Of a stretch of 64,000 bases of DNA, positions 11,310 through 21,894 are shown in pieces. The position numbers and the translations under genes are program-made. The stretch spans positions 1,054,001 through 1,118,000 of the forward strand of contig NW_026577930.1 in NCBI RefSeq assembly GCF_029407905.1, given 5' to 3'. Position 1 is the stretch's first letter; every line of letters starts with the position of its first letter. This DNA is from Bubalus kerabau (lineage: Eukaryota > Chordata > Mammalia > Artiodactyla > Bovidae). Below the pieces are notes generated by a model. That model worked only from the letters and a program-made list of their open reading frames with translations. It did not search any database and had not been told where the DNA came from.

Positions 11310-11742
11310 CTTTTAGCTTTTTTATTTTGTGTTGGGGTATAGCAAATTAACAATATTGTGACAGTTTTCAGGTGAACAGTGAAGGGACTCAGCCATACAT
11401 ATACACGTATCCACTCTCCCCCAAACCTCCATCAATACTGCCACATAATACTAAGCAGAGTTCCCTGTGTTACACGGTACATCCCTGTTGCTTATCCATT
11501 TTAAATATGGCAGTGTGTACCTGTCCATTGGAAATCCCCTATCTCTGTCCCACATCCTTCCCCAGCGGCAACCATAGATATGTTCTCTGAAACTGTAAGT
11601 CTTTCTATTTTGTAGTTCAATTCATTTGTATCATCTCTTCTTAAATTATACATCTAAGATACGTCATATAATATTTCTCCTTCTCTGTCTGAGTCACTTC
11701 AGTCAGTATGATGATCTCTAGGTCCATCATGTTGCAGATTGG
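11310..11742 (-). mobile_element. Ruminant L1 3' end, reverse strand
   Basis: AATATTGTGACAGTTTTCAGGTGAACAG...GGACTCAGCCATACATATACACG...GTCACTTCAGTCAGTATGATG is the complement of a ruminant L1 3'UTR. Confidence 0.75.
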
Positions 11743-11847
11743 CGGTTGCCACAAGAAGGGGTTGGATGATGGATGAAATGGGTGTAAATGACCAAATGGC
11801 ATAAACATTCACAACTTTCACTTACAAAATAATAAGCCCTAGTGTTC

Positions 11848-11953
11848 TTTCCTGGAGAATCCCAGGGACGGGGGAGCCTGGTGGGCTGCCGTCTATGGGG
11901 TTGCACAGAGTCGGACACGACTGAAGCGACGTAGCAGCAGCAACAGCAGCAGG
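11848..11953 (+). mobile_element. BovA2 SINE, 5'-truncated
   Basis: TTCTTTCCTGGAGAATCCCAGGG...CAGAGTCGGACACGACTGAAGCG ends in a short AGC repeat. Confidence 0.85.
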
Positions 11954-11982
11954 GATATAATGTATAGCATCGTGACTGTAGT

Positions 11983-12199
11983 TAATCATTGCTGTTTTTA
12001 AGTCGCCAGGTGGTTTCCTACTCTCTGCAACCCCATGGATTGTAGCTTGTCAGCCTCCTCTGTCTTTGGAATTTTCCATGCAAGAATACTGGATTGGGTT
12101 GCCGTGTCCTCCTCCAAGGCATCTTCCCGACTCAGGAATTGAACCCGCATCTCCTGCATCAACAGGCAGATTCTTTACCACTGAGCCACCAGGGAAGCA
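11983..12199 (-). mobile_element. Bov-tA/BovA2 SINE
   Basis: Reverse copy from GTCGCCAGGTGGTTTCC to GAGCCACCAGGGAAGC. The flanking repeat AGTTAAT is at about 11976-11982 and 12202-12209. Confidence 0.8.
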
Positions 12200-12283
12200 C
12201 ATAGTTAATAATATTGTATTGTATATGTGAAAGTTCCTGAGAGAATATATATGTTTTTAAAGCGAGCTATAGTTGTTGTGGGC

Positions 12284-12505
12284 TTCCCTGGTGGCTCAGA
12301 TGGCAAAGAATCTGCCTGCAATGTAGGAGACCTGGGTTTGATCACTTAGGCAGGAAGATCCCCTGTCGAAGGGAATGGTTACCCACTCCAGTGGGTAATT
12401 CTCACTTGGAGAACTCCATCGATAGAGGAGCCTGGCGGGCTACCCTCTTAGGGTCAAAAAGAGTTGAACAAGACTGAGCAACTAACACTTTCACTTCATT
12501 TTCAT
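12284..12505 (+). mobile_element. BovA2 SINE
   Basis: GGGCTTCCCTGGTGGCTCAGATGG through CAAGACTGAGCAACTAACACTTTCACTTC. Flanked by ATAGTTG on both sides. Confidence 0.85.
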
Positions 12506-12965
12506 AGTTGATGTATAATATTTTATGTTTCAGGGACACAACAAAGTGATTCGTAATTTGTAAATGTTATGTTCCATTTATAGTTGTTATACAATATTGG
12601 CTATATCCCCTTTGTTTTGCAATATATCCTTATAGATTATCTATTTTATACATATGAGTTTGCACCTCTTAATCTTCTATCCGTGCCCTTACCCTCCCCC
12701 TTGCTGCTTTCCCTTGTAACCACAACTAGCTTGTTCTCTGTATCTGTCAGTCTGCTTCATCTCCCTAGTCTGTTTTATTTTTTAATTCTTCATATAAATG
12801 GTATTATACAGCATTTGTCTTCCTCTCTCTCACATATTTCAGTTAACGCCTTCCAATCAATCCATGTTCTTGAAAATGGCAAAAGTTCATTCTTTTTTAT
12901 GACTGAGTAATATTCCATTGTGTTTGTGTGGATCTTTTCAAATTAATGGATTACTTTTTTCATTT
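12506..12965 (-). mobile_element. L1 3' end, reverse strand
   Basis: ATACAATATTGGCTATATCCCC...TTATACATATGAGTTTGCACC...TTTATGACTGAGTAATATTCC is the complement of an L1 3'UTR and ORF2 end. Confidence 0.7.
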
Positions 12966-12978
12966 TTAGCAGTAATTT

Positions 12979-13377
12979 AAAGTAAGTTGAGCGCTGAAGA
13001 ATTGATGCTTTTGAACTGTGGTGTTGGAGAAGACTCTTGAGAGTCCCTTGGACTGCAAGGAGATCCAACCAGTCCATTCTAAAGGAGATCAGCCCTGGGA
13101 TTTCTTTGGAAGGAGTGATGCTAAAGCTGAAACTCCAATACTTTGGCCACCTCATGCGAAGAGTTGACTCATTCGAAAAAACTCTGATGTTGGGAGGGAT
13201 TGGGGGCAGGAGGAGAAGCGGAGGACAGAGGATGAGATGGCTGGATGGCATCACCAACTCGATGGATGTGAGTTTGAGTGAACTGCAGGAGTTGGTGATG
13301 GACAGGGAGGCCTGGCGTGCTACAATTCATGGGGTCGCAAAGAGTTGGACATAACTTAGCAGCTGAACTGAACTGAA
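12979..13377 (+). mobile_element. BovB LINE 3' end
   Basis: The final BovB coding part reads ELWCWRRLL-like text, then VPWTARRSNQSILKEISPGI, then YFGHLMRRVDSFEKTLMLGG. It ends GGTCGCAAAGAGTTGGAC...CTGAACTGAACTGAA. About 0.4 kb of the roughly 3 kb element is present. Confidence 0.9.
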
Positions 13378-14140
13378 AGTTTATTCAAGCTTTAATGCAG
13401 GTTATTCTGACTTTAAGGTAACATCACATGGCATACTTCTGAGTACATTTCTGAAAAATTCTTTTGTACGTATTTCTGTTTTATAGATCTATGCAACCTC
13501 TGGCACTGGGGAGGCTATCATCTGGGTTCTGATCACATAGCAGTGAATAAATGGATACGGAAATTTAGAAATCATGAAAGCAAGAGACCACAGTGATCTT
13601 AGAGTAGTGAACTGAGTGTTGCCATTAGTGTTCATGTCAGGATGATAAATTCTGTTGCAAAAGCACCCTTAGGTAGCGTGAACTGGTAGTTTTTAGGGAA
13701 ATGAATTGTAAGAGAGAATACACTGCCTCAGTATGGTTTGCCACTCTTTTTCATACTTGTGGTTTGCCAATGAAATGTATCATCCCCAACTGGACCTGTA
13801 GAATATTGTGCTGGAGGGTCCCTGGCCACCTCACTAAGTTCCTTATTAATCCATTTCAGGGCCACAGTCTGTGCATTTTGTCTGACTCCTCACTGTCTCA
13901 GTGTGTGCTCAAAGGTCCAGCCAAAACTCCTGATTATCTGGTGGCTGGGAAATACTATCTCTTCATCTCACACTGGCTCTGCCAGTCACAGGTGCCTTCT
14001 TAATAAACAGGAAGGTTGGACTGGGGTGGGGTCACTGGCAGAGAGTAGATGAGGCTGGAAGCGAAGGGGAGATGAGTAATGGAAACCCTTAGACTCAGAA
14101 AAGCATCAGGTACCTTACGGAGACCATCCAAATTAGTGGG
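13378..14140. other. Unassigned sequence
   Basis: No recognised repeat or gene; the 100-codon ORF at 13701-14003 has no recognisable domain. Confidence 0.3.
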
Positions 14141-14840
14141 TTATTATTTTTTTTTTTTTCAGATATACACCCGGGAGTGCGAATGCTGGGTCATGTGTTA
14201 GTTCTGGTTTTAGATTTTGAGGACCCTCCTTACTGTTATCCATGGTGGCTGCACCAATTGACATTCCCAACAACAGTGTACAAATCATGTCCACATGCTC
14301 ACCAACATTTGTTACTTCTGTTCCTTTTGGCTTATAGCCCTTCTGATAGGCATAAGATAATACCTCATTGTGGTTTCAATTTGCATTCATTTGACGATTA
14401 ACGATGTTGAACATCTTTTCATGTGCCTCTTACCAGCTGTTTGTCTTCTTTAGAAAAATGTGTATTTAAGTCTTCTGCCCATCTTTTTCTTGATTTTTTT
14501 TAACCTGTTATATCAACTGTTTATATATTTTGGATATTAACCCCTTATTGGTTATATCTTTGGCAAATATTTTCTCCCATATAGTAGGTTGACTTTTCAT
14601 ATTGTTGATGGTTTTCTTTGCTGTGCAAAAGCTTTTAACTTTAATTTGCTTTTATTTTCCTAGCTTTAGGAGACAGATCCAAAAAACTATTGCTATGATT
14701 TATATCAAAGGGTGTTCTGCTCATATTATCTTCAAAAGTTTTATGGTTTCCACTCTTAAAGCTAGGTCTTTAATTCCTTTTCAGTTTACTTTTGTATATA
14801 GTGTTAGAGAATATACTGATCTCATTCTTTGAGAGCTACA
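14141..14840 (-). mobile_element. L1 ORF2 C-terminal region, reverse strand
   Basis: CACCCGGGAGTGCGAATGCTGGGTC, GACATTCCCAACAACAGTGTAC, CCTCATTGTGGTTTCAATTTGC, TTTTCTCCCATATAGTAGG and GCTGTGCAAAAGC follow L1 complement order. More diverged than the copy at 263. Confidence 0.75.
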
Positions 14841-14879
14841 TGTCAAAGAATGAGATTAGAGCATAAATACAGTTTGGTA

Positions 14880-15110
14880 ATGTCAGAAAATTAAATGTGC
14901 TTTTACATTTGAGCCAGTAATTCAGTGTTTTCAGAAATTAACTCTGAAGAGACATCTGCAAACACATGAAAATATGTAAATGCCTATGTCCATGTTAATT
15001 GAGGGAACATGATATATCCACAGAGTGGAGGACTACGAAGCTATAAAAAGGAATGAGTACAATTTTGTAAAGTAATATGAAGTGCTTCCATGATAGATAT
15101 AGATATATAA
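14880..15110 (+). mobile_element. Old L1 ORF2 end, forward, strongly decayed
   Basis: GAGCCAGTAATTCAGTG...CAAACACATGAAAATATG...GGACTACGAAGCTATAAAAAGGAATGAG follows the order of an L1M ORF2 end. It abuts the MAGE fragment at 15121. Confidence 0.5.
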
Positions 15111-15120
15111 AAGAATGTGG

Positions 15121-15291
15121 GAGTTTGGGGCTAATGTCGATGATACCAAGTCCAGTGCCTTCCCATTCTGGTATGAGGAGGCTTTGAGAGCTGAAGAAGA
15201 GAGAGCCAGAGCCAGAGCTGCAGCCAGGGCTCCTATGGTGCCAGGGCCAGTGCACTTTCTGGAGCATGTCCAAATTTCCTCCTACTCCTAG
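15121..15291 (+). pseudogene. MAGE C-terminal coding fragment (unit 2)
   Basis: A single open frame of 56 codons ending in TAG 15289-15291 reads EFGANVDDTK then SAFPFWYEEALRAEEERARA and ends VQISSYS. This aligns with the last helix and Glu/Arg/Ala-rich tail of MAGE-B (FLAKVKDSVNPALLPQYEEAW in the main copy). Sequence 5' of 15110 is old L1, so the rest of the homology domain and the N-terminus are absent. The 3' continuation resembles MAGE 3'UTR. It is a relic of a separate unit because it has its own 3' flank (15860-17720). Confidence 0.8.
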
Positions 15292-15560
15292 TGAAGTCTG
15301 AGCAGATACTTCACATTGCATTTCAAGAAAGCAGGCAGTCTTCCCACTAGTGGAGGGCCATGGTGGGGCTCATGGAAATTCAGCATATAAGGTATCTGTG
15401 TTCCTATACAATATGCACAAATTGGAGGTTTTTCTTTTCTCTGTTTTTAAATGTTGTTCCCTTTAATTAAAGTTGTGTTTAGCTTCAGAGTCCAAGCGTA
15501 CTAATGGCACCGCTCCCACATGTACTACAGATTATCAAGTTGAAAAATAAGAAATTTCGT
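15292..15560 (+). other. MAGE 3'UTR-like sequence of unit 2
   Basis: GAAGTCTGAGCAGATACTTCACATTGCATTTC parallels GAAGCTGAGCCAAATTCTGCACTTTGTGG at 6650 and the text after 23040. It continues with AGTGGAGGGCCATGG and a T-rich tract with ATTAAA near 15467, as expected of a MAGE 3'UTR. Confidence 0.45.
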
Positions 15561-15859
15561 ATTACATAGCACAGACTGAAATCCTTGAATCATTTCTTGT
15601 CATTTGGAACAAGATAACATGATATTGCAATATGGAATTTTTGGGAAAATGGAAATTTTTCCACAGTGAAGTCTGTGTGATTATCAGATACAGAAAATTT
15701 TTAAGAAGTATTCACTTCTTCATTTGTTTTAGTCTTTCTTTGTACTATTGAAGTTTATTTACCTGGATTGGCTTCAGTTATTTCAGAATGTGGGAGAAGT
15801 GAAATCCCAGTAAATTGCTTTCTTGCACACTTGCACTGTAATTGTTCAGATATCAATTT
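15561..15859. other. Unassigned AT-rich spacer
   Basis: No feature recognised. Confidence 0.3.
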
Positions 15860-16260
15860 AGCATCTGCTCTTTGGAAGGCTTCTGGGTGGTTTGGGGGAT
15901 GCTAAGAAATATAAACTCAACCCCTTCTTATAGAATTCTAGAGTCTAAGAGCAACATTCATATAAAGTAGCTGGTGAACTGAGATCTAGGGGCCCAATAA
16001 AAATGAGGTATAAGGAGGTGAGGGGATTGAGGGCTTCCTCATGAGGAGTCTAGTGTAAATACACTGAGGCAAGGCACTTGGAGACTTTAGGACAATAAAA
16101 GTCTGGCAGCGGAAGGTAGTTTTAAGTTAGGCTACAGGGCGAGCCCACCAGGGAGGCTGTGGAAACACTGAATAGGGGTCAGACCCTCAGATGGCGGGTC
16201 TCAAAGTTGAGAGGCTTAAGCCTGGAATGGAAAACTACCCTGAACAATTGCTTTGGAATT
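15860..16260 (+). repeat. Duplicated MAGE 3' flank, unit 2 copy
   Basis: TTAGCATCTGCTCTTTGGAAGGCTTC with ATAGAATTCTAGAGTCTAAGAGC further on matches the order seen at 7210-7300 (ATAAAATTATAGAGTCGAGAAGC). It ends where a BovA2 SINE begins at 16262. Confidence 0.5.
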
Positions 16261-16261
16261 A

Positions 16262-16465
16262 TGGGGCTTCCCAGGTGGCTCAGTGGTAAAGAACCCGCCC
16301 ACCAATGCAGGAGACATGGGTTCAATCCCTGGGTCAGGAAGCTGCCCCTGGAGGAGGAAATGGCTACCCAATGCAGTATTTTTGCCTGGAGAATCCCATG
16401 GACAGAGCAATCTGTCCAGTCCATGGGGTAGAAAAGGGTCAGACACGACCGAGTGACTAACCAGG
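16262..16465 (+). mobile_element. BovA2 SINE
   Basis: GGGGCTTCCCAGGTGGCTCAGTGG through CAGACACGACCGAGTGACTAACC. Overlapping ORFs on both strands are SINE-derived. Confidence 0.85.
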
Positions 16466-16469
16466 AACA

Positions 16470-16800
16470 GGAGTAGACCAGAGAGAAATCCCCCCTGGGG
16501 TGGGGATGGAATGTGCCCTGTGCTCCTGCCCCAGTGCCTGTGAACACAGTGCACAACCTAGATGTTTCATGCACATGATCTCCAAGGAGGTTCTGTGAAA
16601 TAAAAGTAGTAGTAGAATGAAACCGAAAACTCAGAAGCTAGTGGGCTGACACTGTTTGCTGTGAGTCGTGGAAACAGAGCTCATTTTATTGAAAGGGCAT
16701 TCCATTCAGCGTTTTTGGCTATGTTGATAATTCCACCAAAGTCTGTGAGGTGAGTCTATTTTAGGTGATGGTGAAATTGATGAAGGTAGGGGTTTATTTT
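16470..16800 (+). repeat. Duplicated MAGE downstream segment, unit 2 copy
   Basis: The first 110 bases align with 8020-8135. The remainder, up to the CHR SINE at 16800, is unassigned. Confidence 0.45.
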
Positions 16801-17067
16801 ATTTGGTTACTTATTTATTTGGCTATGCTTGGTCTTATCTTTGGCACACAGGATCCTTGATCTTCCTTGCAGCCTGAGAGTTCTTTAGTTGCAGCATGAG
16901 GAACCTTTCAGTTGTGGCATATAGGATGTTTAGTTGTGGCATGTGAACTGTTAGTTGTGGCGAAGCTGTGGCATGTGGGACGTAGTTCCCTGATCAGCAG
17001 TGGAACCCAGGCCTCCTGCATTGGGAGTGCAGAGTTCTAACCCCTGGACCACTAAGGAAGTCTCTAG
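16800..17067 (-). mobile_element. CHR-type SINE with internal repeats
   Basis: It ends GTAGTTCCCTGATCAGCAGTGGAACCC...ACCCCTGGACCACTAAGGAAGTC (complement of the tRNA-related head). The body holds several TTAGTTGTGGCATGTG units. Confidence 0.75.
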
Positions 17068-17369
17068 GAGTCATTCAGATGAAAGAGCAGCCAGGAAGGA
17101 AGACAGAATTAGTCTCGGAATCAAATTTAGATTCTTTGAATTTCATTCAGTTAAAAATAGTACCCCCACACTCAAAATACGACCTAGTAGTGGAAATGAA
17201 AGTTTCTTTCTAAACAGCATTTTGGACTGATTTGGTGTTCCATGTGCTAGAATGCCACAGATTCTCTGACATCTCCTAGATTTAAAAGATTCCTCACGGT
17301 CGGTGGTATCCTCCAGGATGAAACTAATCATACTCATAGTAAAAACAGATATTGTGTAAAGTCTCAGTG

Positions 17370-17835
17370 TGGTCCAGGCACTGTGCCAGGTGCTTTAGCT
17401 ACATGCCACTAGCCCTACAACAGCCACTTCACCTGAGGCTCCCCGAGTTTGGGATGGACCCGTCAACACAACTGAGAAGAGACAGAGCTGGGACTAGAGC
17501 GCTGGTCTGAATTTGTCCACAGCATGTACCCTTCCACTTGTCCCGGCCTGAGGTGCTCATTAGTCAGTTAATTCACTGTCTTCTAGCACTCCAACATGTA
17601 TCTTGAGTGACAGAAAGAAGGACTCTGTGACCAAAACACTGGAATGGAATACATAGCCAATGCAATACAAACACCAAAATAATTAAGAGGTGTGAATAAA
17701 GGAGAGAAGGAGATAATGCTCAGTAAGCATATTAACACCTGCATGTGCAAATTCAGACACCCTCAAGTGATAGAGGGCTTACAAGATTATCTGGCACTAT
17801 CCTTCTATGTAGAAAGTAATTTTATTTGTTTTAAT
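17370..17835 (+). repeat. Duplicated segment, copy a
   Basis: AGGCACTGTGCCAGGTGCTTTAGCTACATGCCA matches AGGCACTGTGGCAGATGGTTTACAGTTACCACCACATGCCA near 26338. AATACATAGCCAATGCAATACAAACACCAAAATAA near 17647 matches AATACATAGCCAGAGCAATAATAATAATGCCAAAATAA near 26646. The same order in both places indicates a duplicated block, not two chance hits. Confidence 0.55.
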
Positions 17836-18080
17836 TAAAAATATTTATTTCTATTTATTTTTTGACTGCTCTGAGTCTTAGTTGTGACACTTGGAATCTT
17901 TGTTGCCACATGCAGGGTCTTTAGTTGTGGAATGTGAGATTTAATTGTGGCACAAGAACTCTTAGTTGTTGGATGTGAGATTTTTAGTTGTGGCATGTGG
18001 AATCAAGTTACCTGACTAGGGATCAAACCGAGGACCCCTGCATTGGGAGCGCAAAACCACTGGACCAACAGGGAGGTGCC
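17836..18080 (-). mobile_element. CHR-type SINE with internal repeats
   Basis: TAGTTGTGACAC...TTAGTTGTGGCATGTGG...AAGTTACCTGACTAGGGATCAAACC...ACCACTGGACCAACAGGGAGG. Same family as 16800-17067. Confidence 0.75.
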
Positions 18081-18103
18081 AAGAGTAAATATTTTAGAAC
18101 TAC

Positions 18104-18323
18104 CCTAAATCTGGTGACTCAGATGGTACAGAATGCGCCTACAATGCGGGAGACCTAGGTTCGATCTCTGGATTGGGCACAATCCTTGGTGGAGGGCACG
18201 TAACACACTTCAGTATTCTTGCCTGGAGAATCTGCATGGACAGAGGAGCCTGGCAGGCTATAGTACATGGGGTCACAAAGAGTGGGACATGACTGAGCGA
18301 TTAAGCACACACCCTAAATCTGG
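18104..18323 (+). mobile_element. BovA2 SINE with target-site duplication
   Basis: GTGACTCAGATGGTACAGAATGCG through GGACATGACTGAGCGATTAAGC. Flanked by ACCCTAAATCTGG at about 18104-18116 and 18311-18323. Confidence 0.85.
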
Positions 18324-18394
18324 CTGAAGAGCAGGAATATATCACCTCTATCTCTTTGACATCATAACATCTGTCCTGAGTTCCTTAATTTCTG

Positions 18395-19590
18395 CTGCAT
18401 TTTCCTAATCTTACATCACCTTTGGGACTGAGACCCATTTTCGCCAAGATTTGCTAGAGGGTAACTGCTCAATGTTTGTAGGAATATGCATTCCCCAAGA
18501 AGCCTTTAATCGAGGGACAGAAGCTGATATGGGAACCTCCATGAAGGAGGACTGAGGAGACAATCACCCCTGAAAATAGTGGTCACCCAAAGACTAAGAA
18601 GAGGAATCTTAGCTCAGTAGAAGGAGTAGTCCCAGGCTGTGGTAGATGTAGTGAAGATGCAAGAGGAATCAGAAGGACTCAAGTTGCATCCCCACTGTCT
18701 ATTCTCAGAGGCCCTGATGGACTAGGTTCACATGAAGATCATCCTGACTTCCAACTTGGAATTCTCAGGAGACTAGGACCTTGCTGTAAGACAAGAAGCT
18801 TCATAAAACAGAGAGTGGAGTTACAGGATTCGTCATGTGTCAATGTGAGGACCTGAAAGTGGACTCACAGTAGCATACCCTATAAAAGGGGGCCCTGGAA
18901 AATAACTGATGCTGTGGTCCCCAGGAAGCTCTGGGCACAGATGTCAGGTTGATTTCTCTCTAGAAAGTCTTAGCGAGGTGAGACCTCTGTCTAATATAAT
19001 CAGCTGCATTTTCACAGAGGGAGGGACCTGAATCCAAGGAGGACCTCACATGCGATGCTGAGTGTTACTGAGGACCACTACAGAGGGAGCCACTCATTCA
19101 ACCTGTGTGATCTTAGGGAGGGCTGAGTCTCCTCTAGCCAGATCAGAACCCAGATCTGCAGATGGGGGTGTTTTGACTATAACCAGCCTTAAGCTTAGGA
19201 TCATCAGTGCTAGTGAGAGGATCTCTTCCCCAGCGAAGGAGGCTCACAGAGTGGCAACTCACCTGACAAGCAGAGATACTCAGGGCAGAGCTGGCCTCCC
19301 ACCAGAAGGGACTTGGGAAGGCGAGGGCTCTGTTTGGGAGCTGGAAGACTCGGGTTCATAGGAGGGGGCATCCTGGGCTCCGATACACTGCACAAGGAGG
19401 ACCCAAGGACGGATGAATATTGAGCTACCTGGGTTCCCGTAGCATGCTGCCCCTGCCGTCATCCTTGGAGGACCCCAAGTAGGACCTTACCCAGCTCCCT
19501 CCACTTCCGCTTTGAAAGCCAGCAGAACAACCGGTAGCCGCGGGGACTGTATGGCAGAGACTTAGTGTTCAGGACTTGTCTGGAACCAAG
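18395..19590 (+). promoter_or_regulatory. MAGE 5' non-coding block with candidate promoter and first exon (unit 3)
   Basis: This block aligns by eye along its length with 5090-6088; for example CCTTTAATC(C/G)A at 5211 and 18505, and ATCAGTGCT.(A/G)TGAGAGG at 5680 and 19202. It ends at CCAAG|GTGAGGACCTGAATG, a strong splice-donor context with GT at 19591, in the position of a MAGE first exon. An ETS-type CTTCCG lies at 19504-19509. ETS sites whose CpG is methylated in somatic tissue are the established control of MAGE-A promoters; extending this to a MAGE-B-type gene is inference. The transcription start is not visible. Confidence 0.5.
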
Positions 19591-20372
19591 GTGAGGACCT
19601 GAATGTAGCTCATGGGACTTTTCCAACCCTCCCAGTAATAAAAGTGACCCATCCACATTCCAGCCCTCTGATATGGCTCTTATGAGTCCCTCAGAGCTAT
19701 CGGCTGAATGTGTCTAGAGTGTCGCAGGCTATGGCATTGGTCTGTGGGGGTAGGCCTGGATTCTACCCCCGGAGGAGGTCTAGAACCTAGATGAGGGCCC
19801 TGAGGGCTGATGTGCAGACTTCGACACCGCAAGGGGGCCACACTCAGGGGCTCCCCTATACTGGACTGTAGGAGGCCCTGGGTAGAGCTGGCCAACTGTG
19901 GTGCTCCCTGGTGTCCACTGGAGGTGGTTTTGGGAAAGTGAGAGCCTTGCTGTAATGGAATAAACCCAGTTCAACAAAGGCACCTAGTCTGCAACAATAT
20001 TAATGGCTGTGACGCTGAGTGAGGATGGGGTTCTTCCCATAAGAAATGGAGTCACAGAAAGCGCCAGTCCTATTTTGAGGACTGGGAGAATCGGGCGTTT
20101 TGACATGACACTTCCTGGGACATCTCAGGGAAGTAAGAGACCAGGTCAGTGGGGGCAGCCTCAGGTTGGAAAGGGAGGGTTTCAGGTGTCCTGGTGGATG
20201 GTGAGAACCTTGGGGGCTGTGGATGTTCCACACCACATTATTCGGACCACATCTCCCTGTCGTCATCCCTGGGAGACCTCAAGGTTACATGTCGGTCCCC
20301 ACTGTGGGCTAATGGGGACATAAGGGTCTTGGTCTGAATGGAGTGGTCAGCAGAGAGAGAAACCTTAGACCT
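19591..20372 (+). other. MAGE upstream intron-like sequence with repeated GTGAGGACC-type units
   Basis: Moderately GC-rich sequence follows the candidate first exon. It carries degenerate copies of the GTGAGGACC(C/T)TGA motif also seen at 5465, 5872, 6089, 18844, 21175, 21362, 24536 and 25229. Several overlapping chance ORFs occur because stops are sparse; none resembles a protein. Confidence 0.4.
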
Positions 20373-20973
20373 TATCATGAGTCAAATGTAGAGCTTGGTT
20401 GCTTCTGTGTCCTGGATATTGAAAATAGTGCTGCAGTGAAGACGAGTACAAGTGTCTTTTTCCATTACCGTTTCCTTAAGGTATATGCCTAAGTGGGATT
20501 GTTGGCTCATGTGGTAGTTTTATTCCTAGTTTTTGTAAGCAGAGTGAATTAAGTCAGAAAGAGGAAAGCCAATATCATATATTAATGCATATATATGGAA
20601 TCCAGAAAGATGGTACTGATGAACCTATTTGCAGGGTAGCCTGGAGATGCCGGCATAGAGAACAGACTCGTGGACACAGTGGGGGGAGAGGGAGGGGCAG
20701 ACTGAGAGAGTAACTTTGAAAATGTACACATTATCATATGGAAAATAGATAACTAGTGGGAATTAGTTTTATGACCAGGGAGCTCAAAGCCAGTGCTCTG
20801 ACAGCTTAAGAGGGGTGTGACGTGGGAGGGAGTTTCAAGATGGAGGAGACATAAGATATACCTATGGCTGATTCATATTGATTTGTGGCAGAAACTGGTA
20901 TACTATTATAAATTGTAAAAAATAAATTTATTTTCAAAAAGACATATAGGAGAAAACAGAATAAAAAAATATT
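20373..20973 (+). mobile_element. Ruminant L1, 5'-truncated with inverted 5' part
   Basis: About 20400-20537 is the end of L1 in reverse orientation (complement of the ...ACCACATGAGCCAACAATCCCACTT... region). 20538-20935 is the following L1 3' end in forward orientation, from GCAGAGTGAATTAAGTCAGAAAGAG to an A-rich tail. The matching 9-base direct repeat TTAGACCTT lies at about 20364-20372 and 20974-20982. About 100 bases of L1 are missing between the two parts. This is the usual form of a twin-primed insertion, here within MAGE unit 3. Confidence 0.75.
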
Positions 20974-21834
20974 TTAGACCTTGGGATCTTGTAAGGGTCC
21001 ACAGGGACATCAACCTGCCTGCACCAGATGTTGTTCTCAGGATACCATGTTTGGCAAGATAAGGTCATCTTCACTTCCTGATTTTGGGACACAGAGTGAT
21101 TGGCTTTTACTATCAAGCAGTCATTACTTCAGGAGAAAGTTGAGCTTCTCTTCTGGGAGCCCAGTTGATGAACCTGAGTGAGGACTCAGTGCATCCATCC
21201 CAACCCCCAGATTTCAGCCCAGGAAATCTCAGGGAAGGGCTGTGAGGCTGAGCACCTTCTTTACTGTTTTATACGAAGTCTACGGGAGGGGAAATGTCTA
21301 ATCTGAAAGTGCAGACAGCAGTCCGCAAATGGATAATGGTGCCCAACATTTTAAGGAGCCAATGTAAGGACCCTGAATGATGATCCCAGTGCACTCAGGA
21401 TAGAAAAGACCTAATTAGCTCTCAGCACTGGTTATCTATCTCTTGGCAGGGAGGTGGACTGAGGCATCCCTTCACTTATCTCTGGATCATGGGGTGGTCT
21501 AAAGTGTCTACATCAGAGTAGCAGAGGGAAAGGTGTCAAGGCTCCGTCAGAACTTGACATGAGAATATTGAAGTAGAACTTAGAAAACCCCACTGCTGGC
21601 ACCTGCTGTCATCTGAGTAAATCCAAAGCAGGGCTGAGAGGACTCAGAGGAAAAGTAAGGCCTCTGTTCTTCCTCTGTGGGATTCTGTGGGAACAGGCTG
21701 AGCAGGAAAACAGGAGGCTTGTGGGTTCCTAGGGCAGTGTCCTCAAGGACACCTGCAGAGGCGGCCTTTGATTAAGCCAAGGTAGAGTCTCCCTGTTTTA
21801 AGGTGCTCATGTCACCTCATTCTCCATCCTCCAG
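20974..21834 (+). other. MAGE upstream intron-like sequence continuing to the coding exon
   Basis: It contains two more GTGAGGAC/GTAAGGACC units (21175, 21362) and the family-like string GGCCTTTGATTAAGCC...GTAGAGTCTCC before the polypyrimidine tract. Where a short exon with a GT donor would be expected just upstream, the text is CTGCAGAGGCGG, without GT, so an upstream exon may have lost its donor. Confidence 0.4.
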
Positions 21835-21894
21835 GTGCCCCAATCTCCTGTCTGTTGGCCCAGACTCCCGCCTGCGGTCCCTGTCACTGCCATC
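21835..21894 (+). other. 5'UTR part of the MAGE coding exon, with splice acceptor
   Basis: A pyrimidine-rich tract ending in TCCATCCTCCAG (AG at 21833-21834) precedes a short leader that runs to the ATG at 21895. MAGE genes carry the whole ORF in the last exon, with the acceptor a few tens of bases upstream of the ATG, so this position fits. The leader keeps the family-like string around CTGCCATCATG. The open frame that continues upstream of the ATG starts from a GTG at the exon edge and is not taken as coding. Confidence 0.6.

Larger units (their letters stand above)
11743..12283 (+). mobile_element. Old L1 3'UTR, forward, split by two SINEs
   Basis: The element reads across the SINEs: ACAACTTTCACTTACAAAATAATAAG, then GTATAGCATCGTGACTGTAGTTAAT, then ATAGTTAATAATATTGTATTGTATATGTGAAAGTTCCTGAGAGA. 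It is the same class of 3'UTR as the reverse copy at 9433. Confidence 0.7.

Noticed and set aside
16800..18080. Repeated TTAGTTGTGGCATGTG units as a CRISPR-like or regulatory array
   Set aside because: The units are internal repeats of two CHR-type SINEs, with irregular spacing and no unique spacers.
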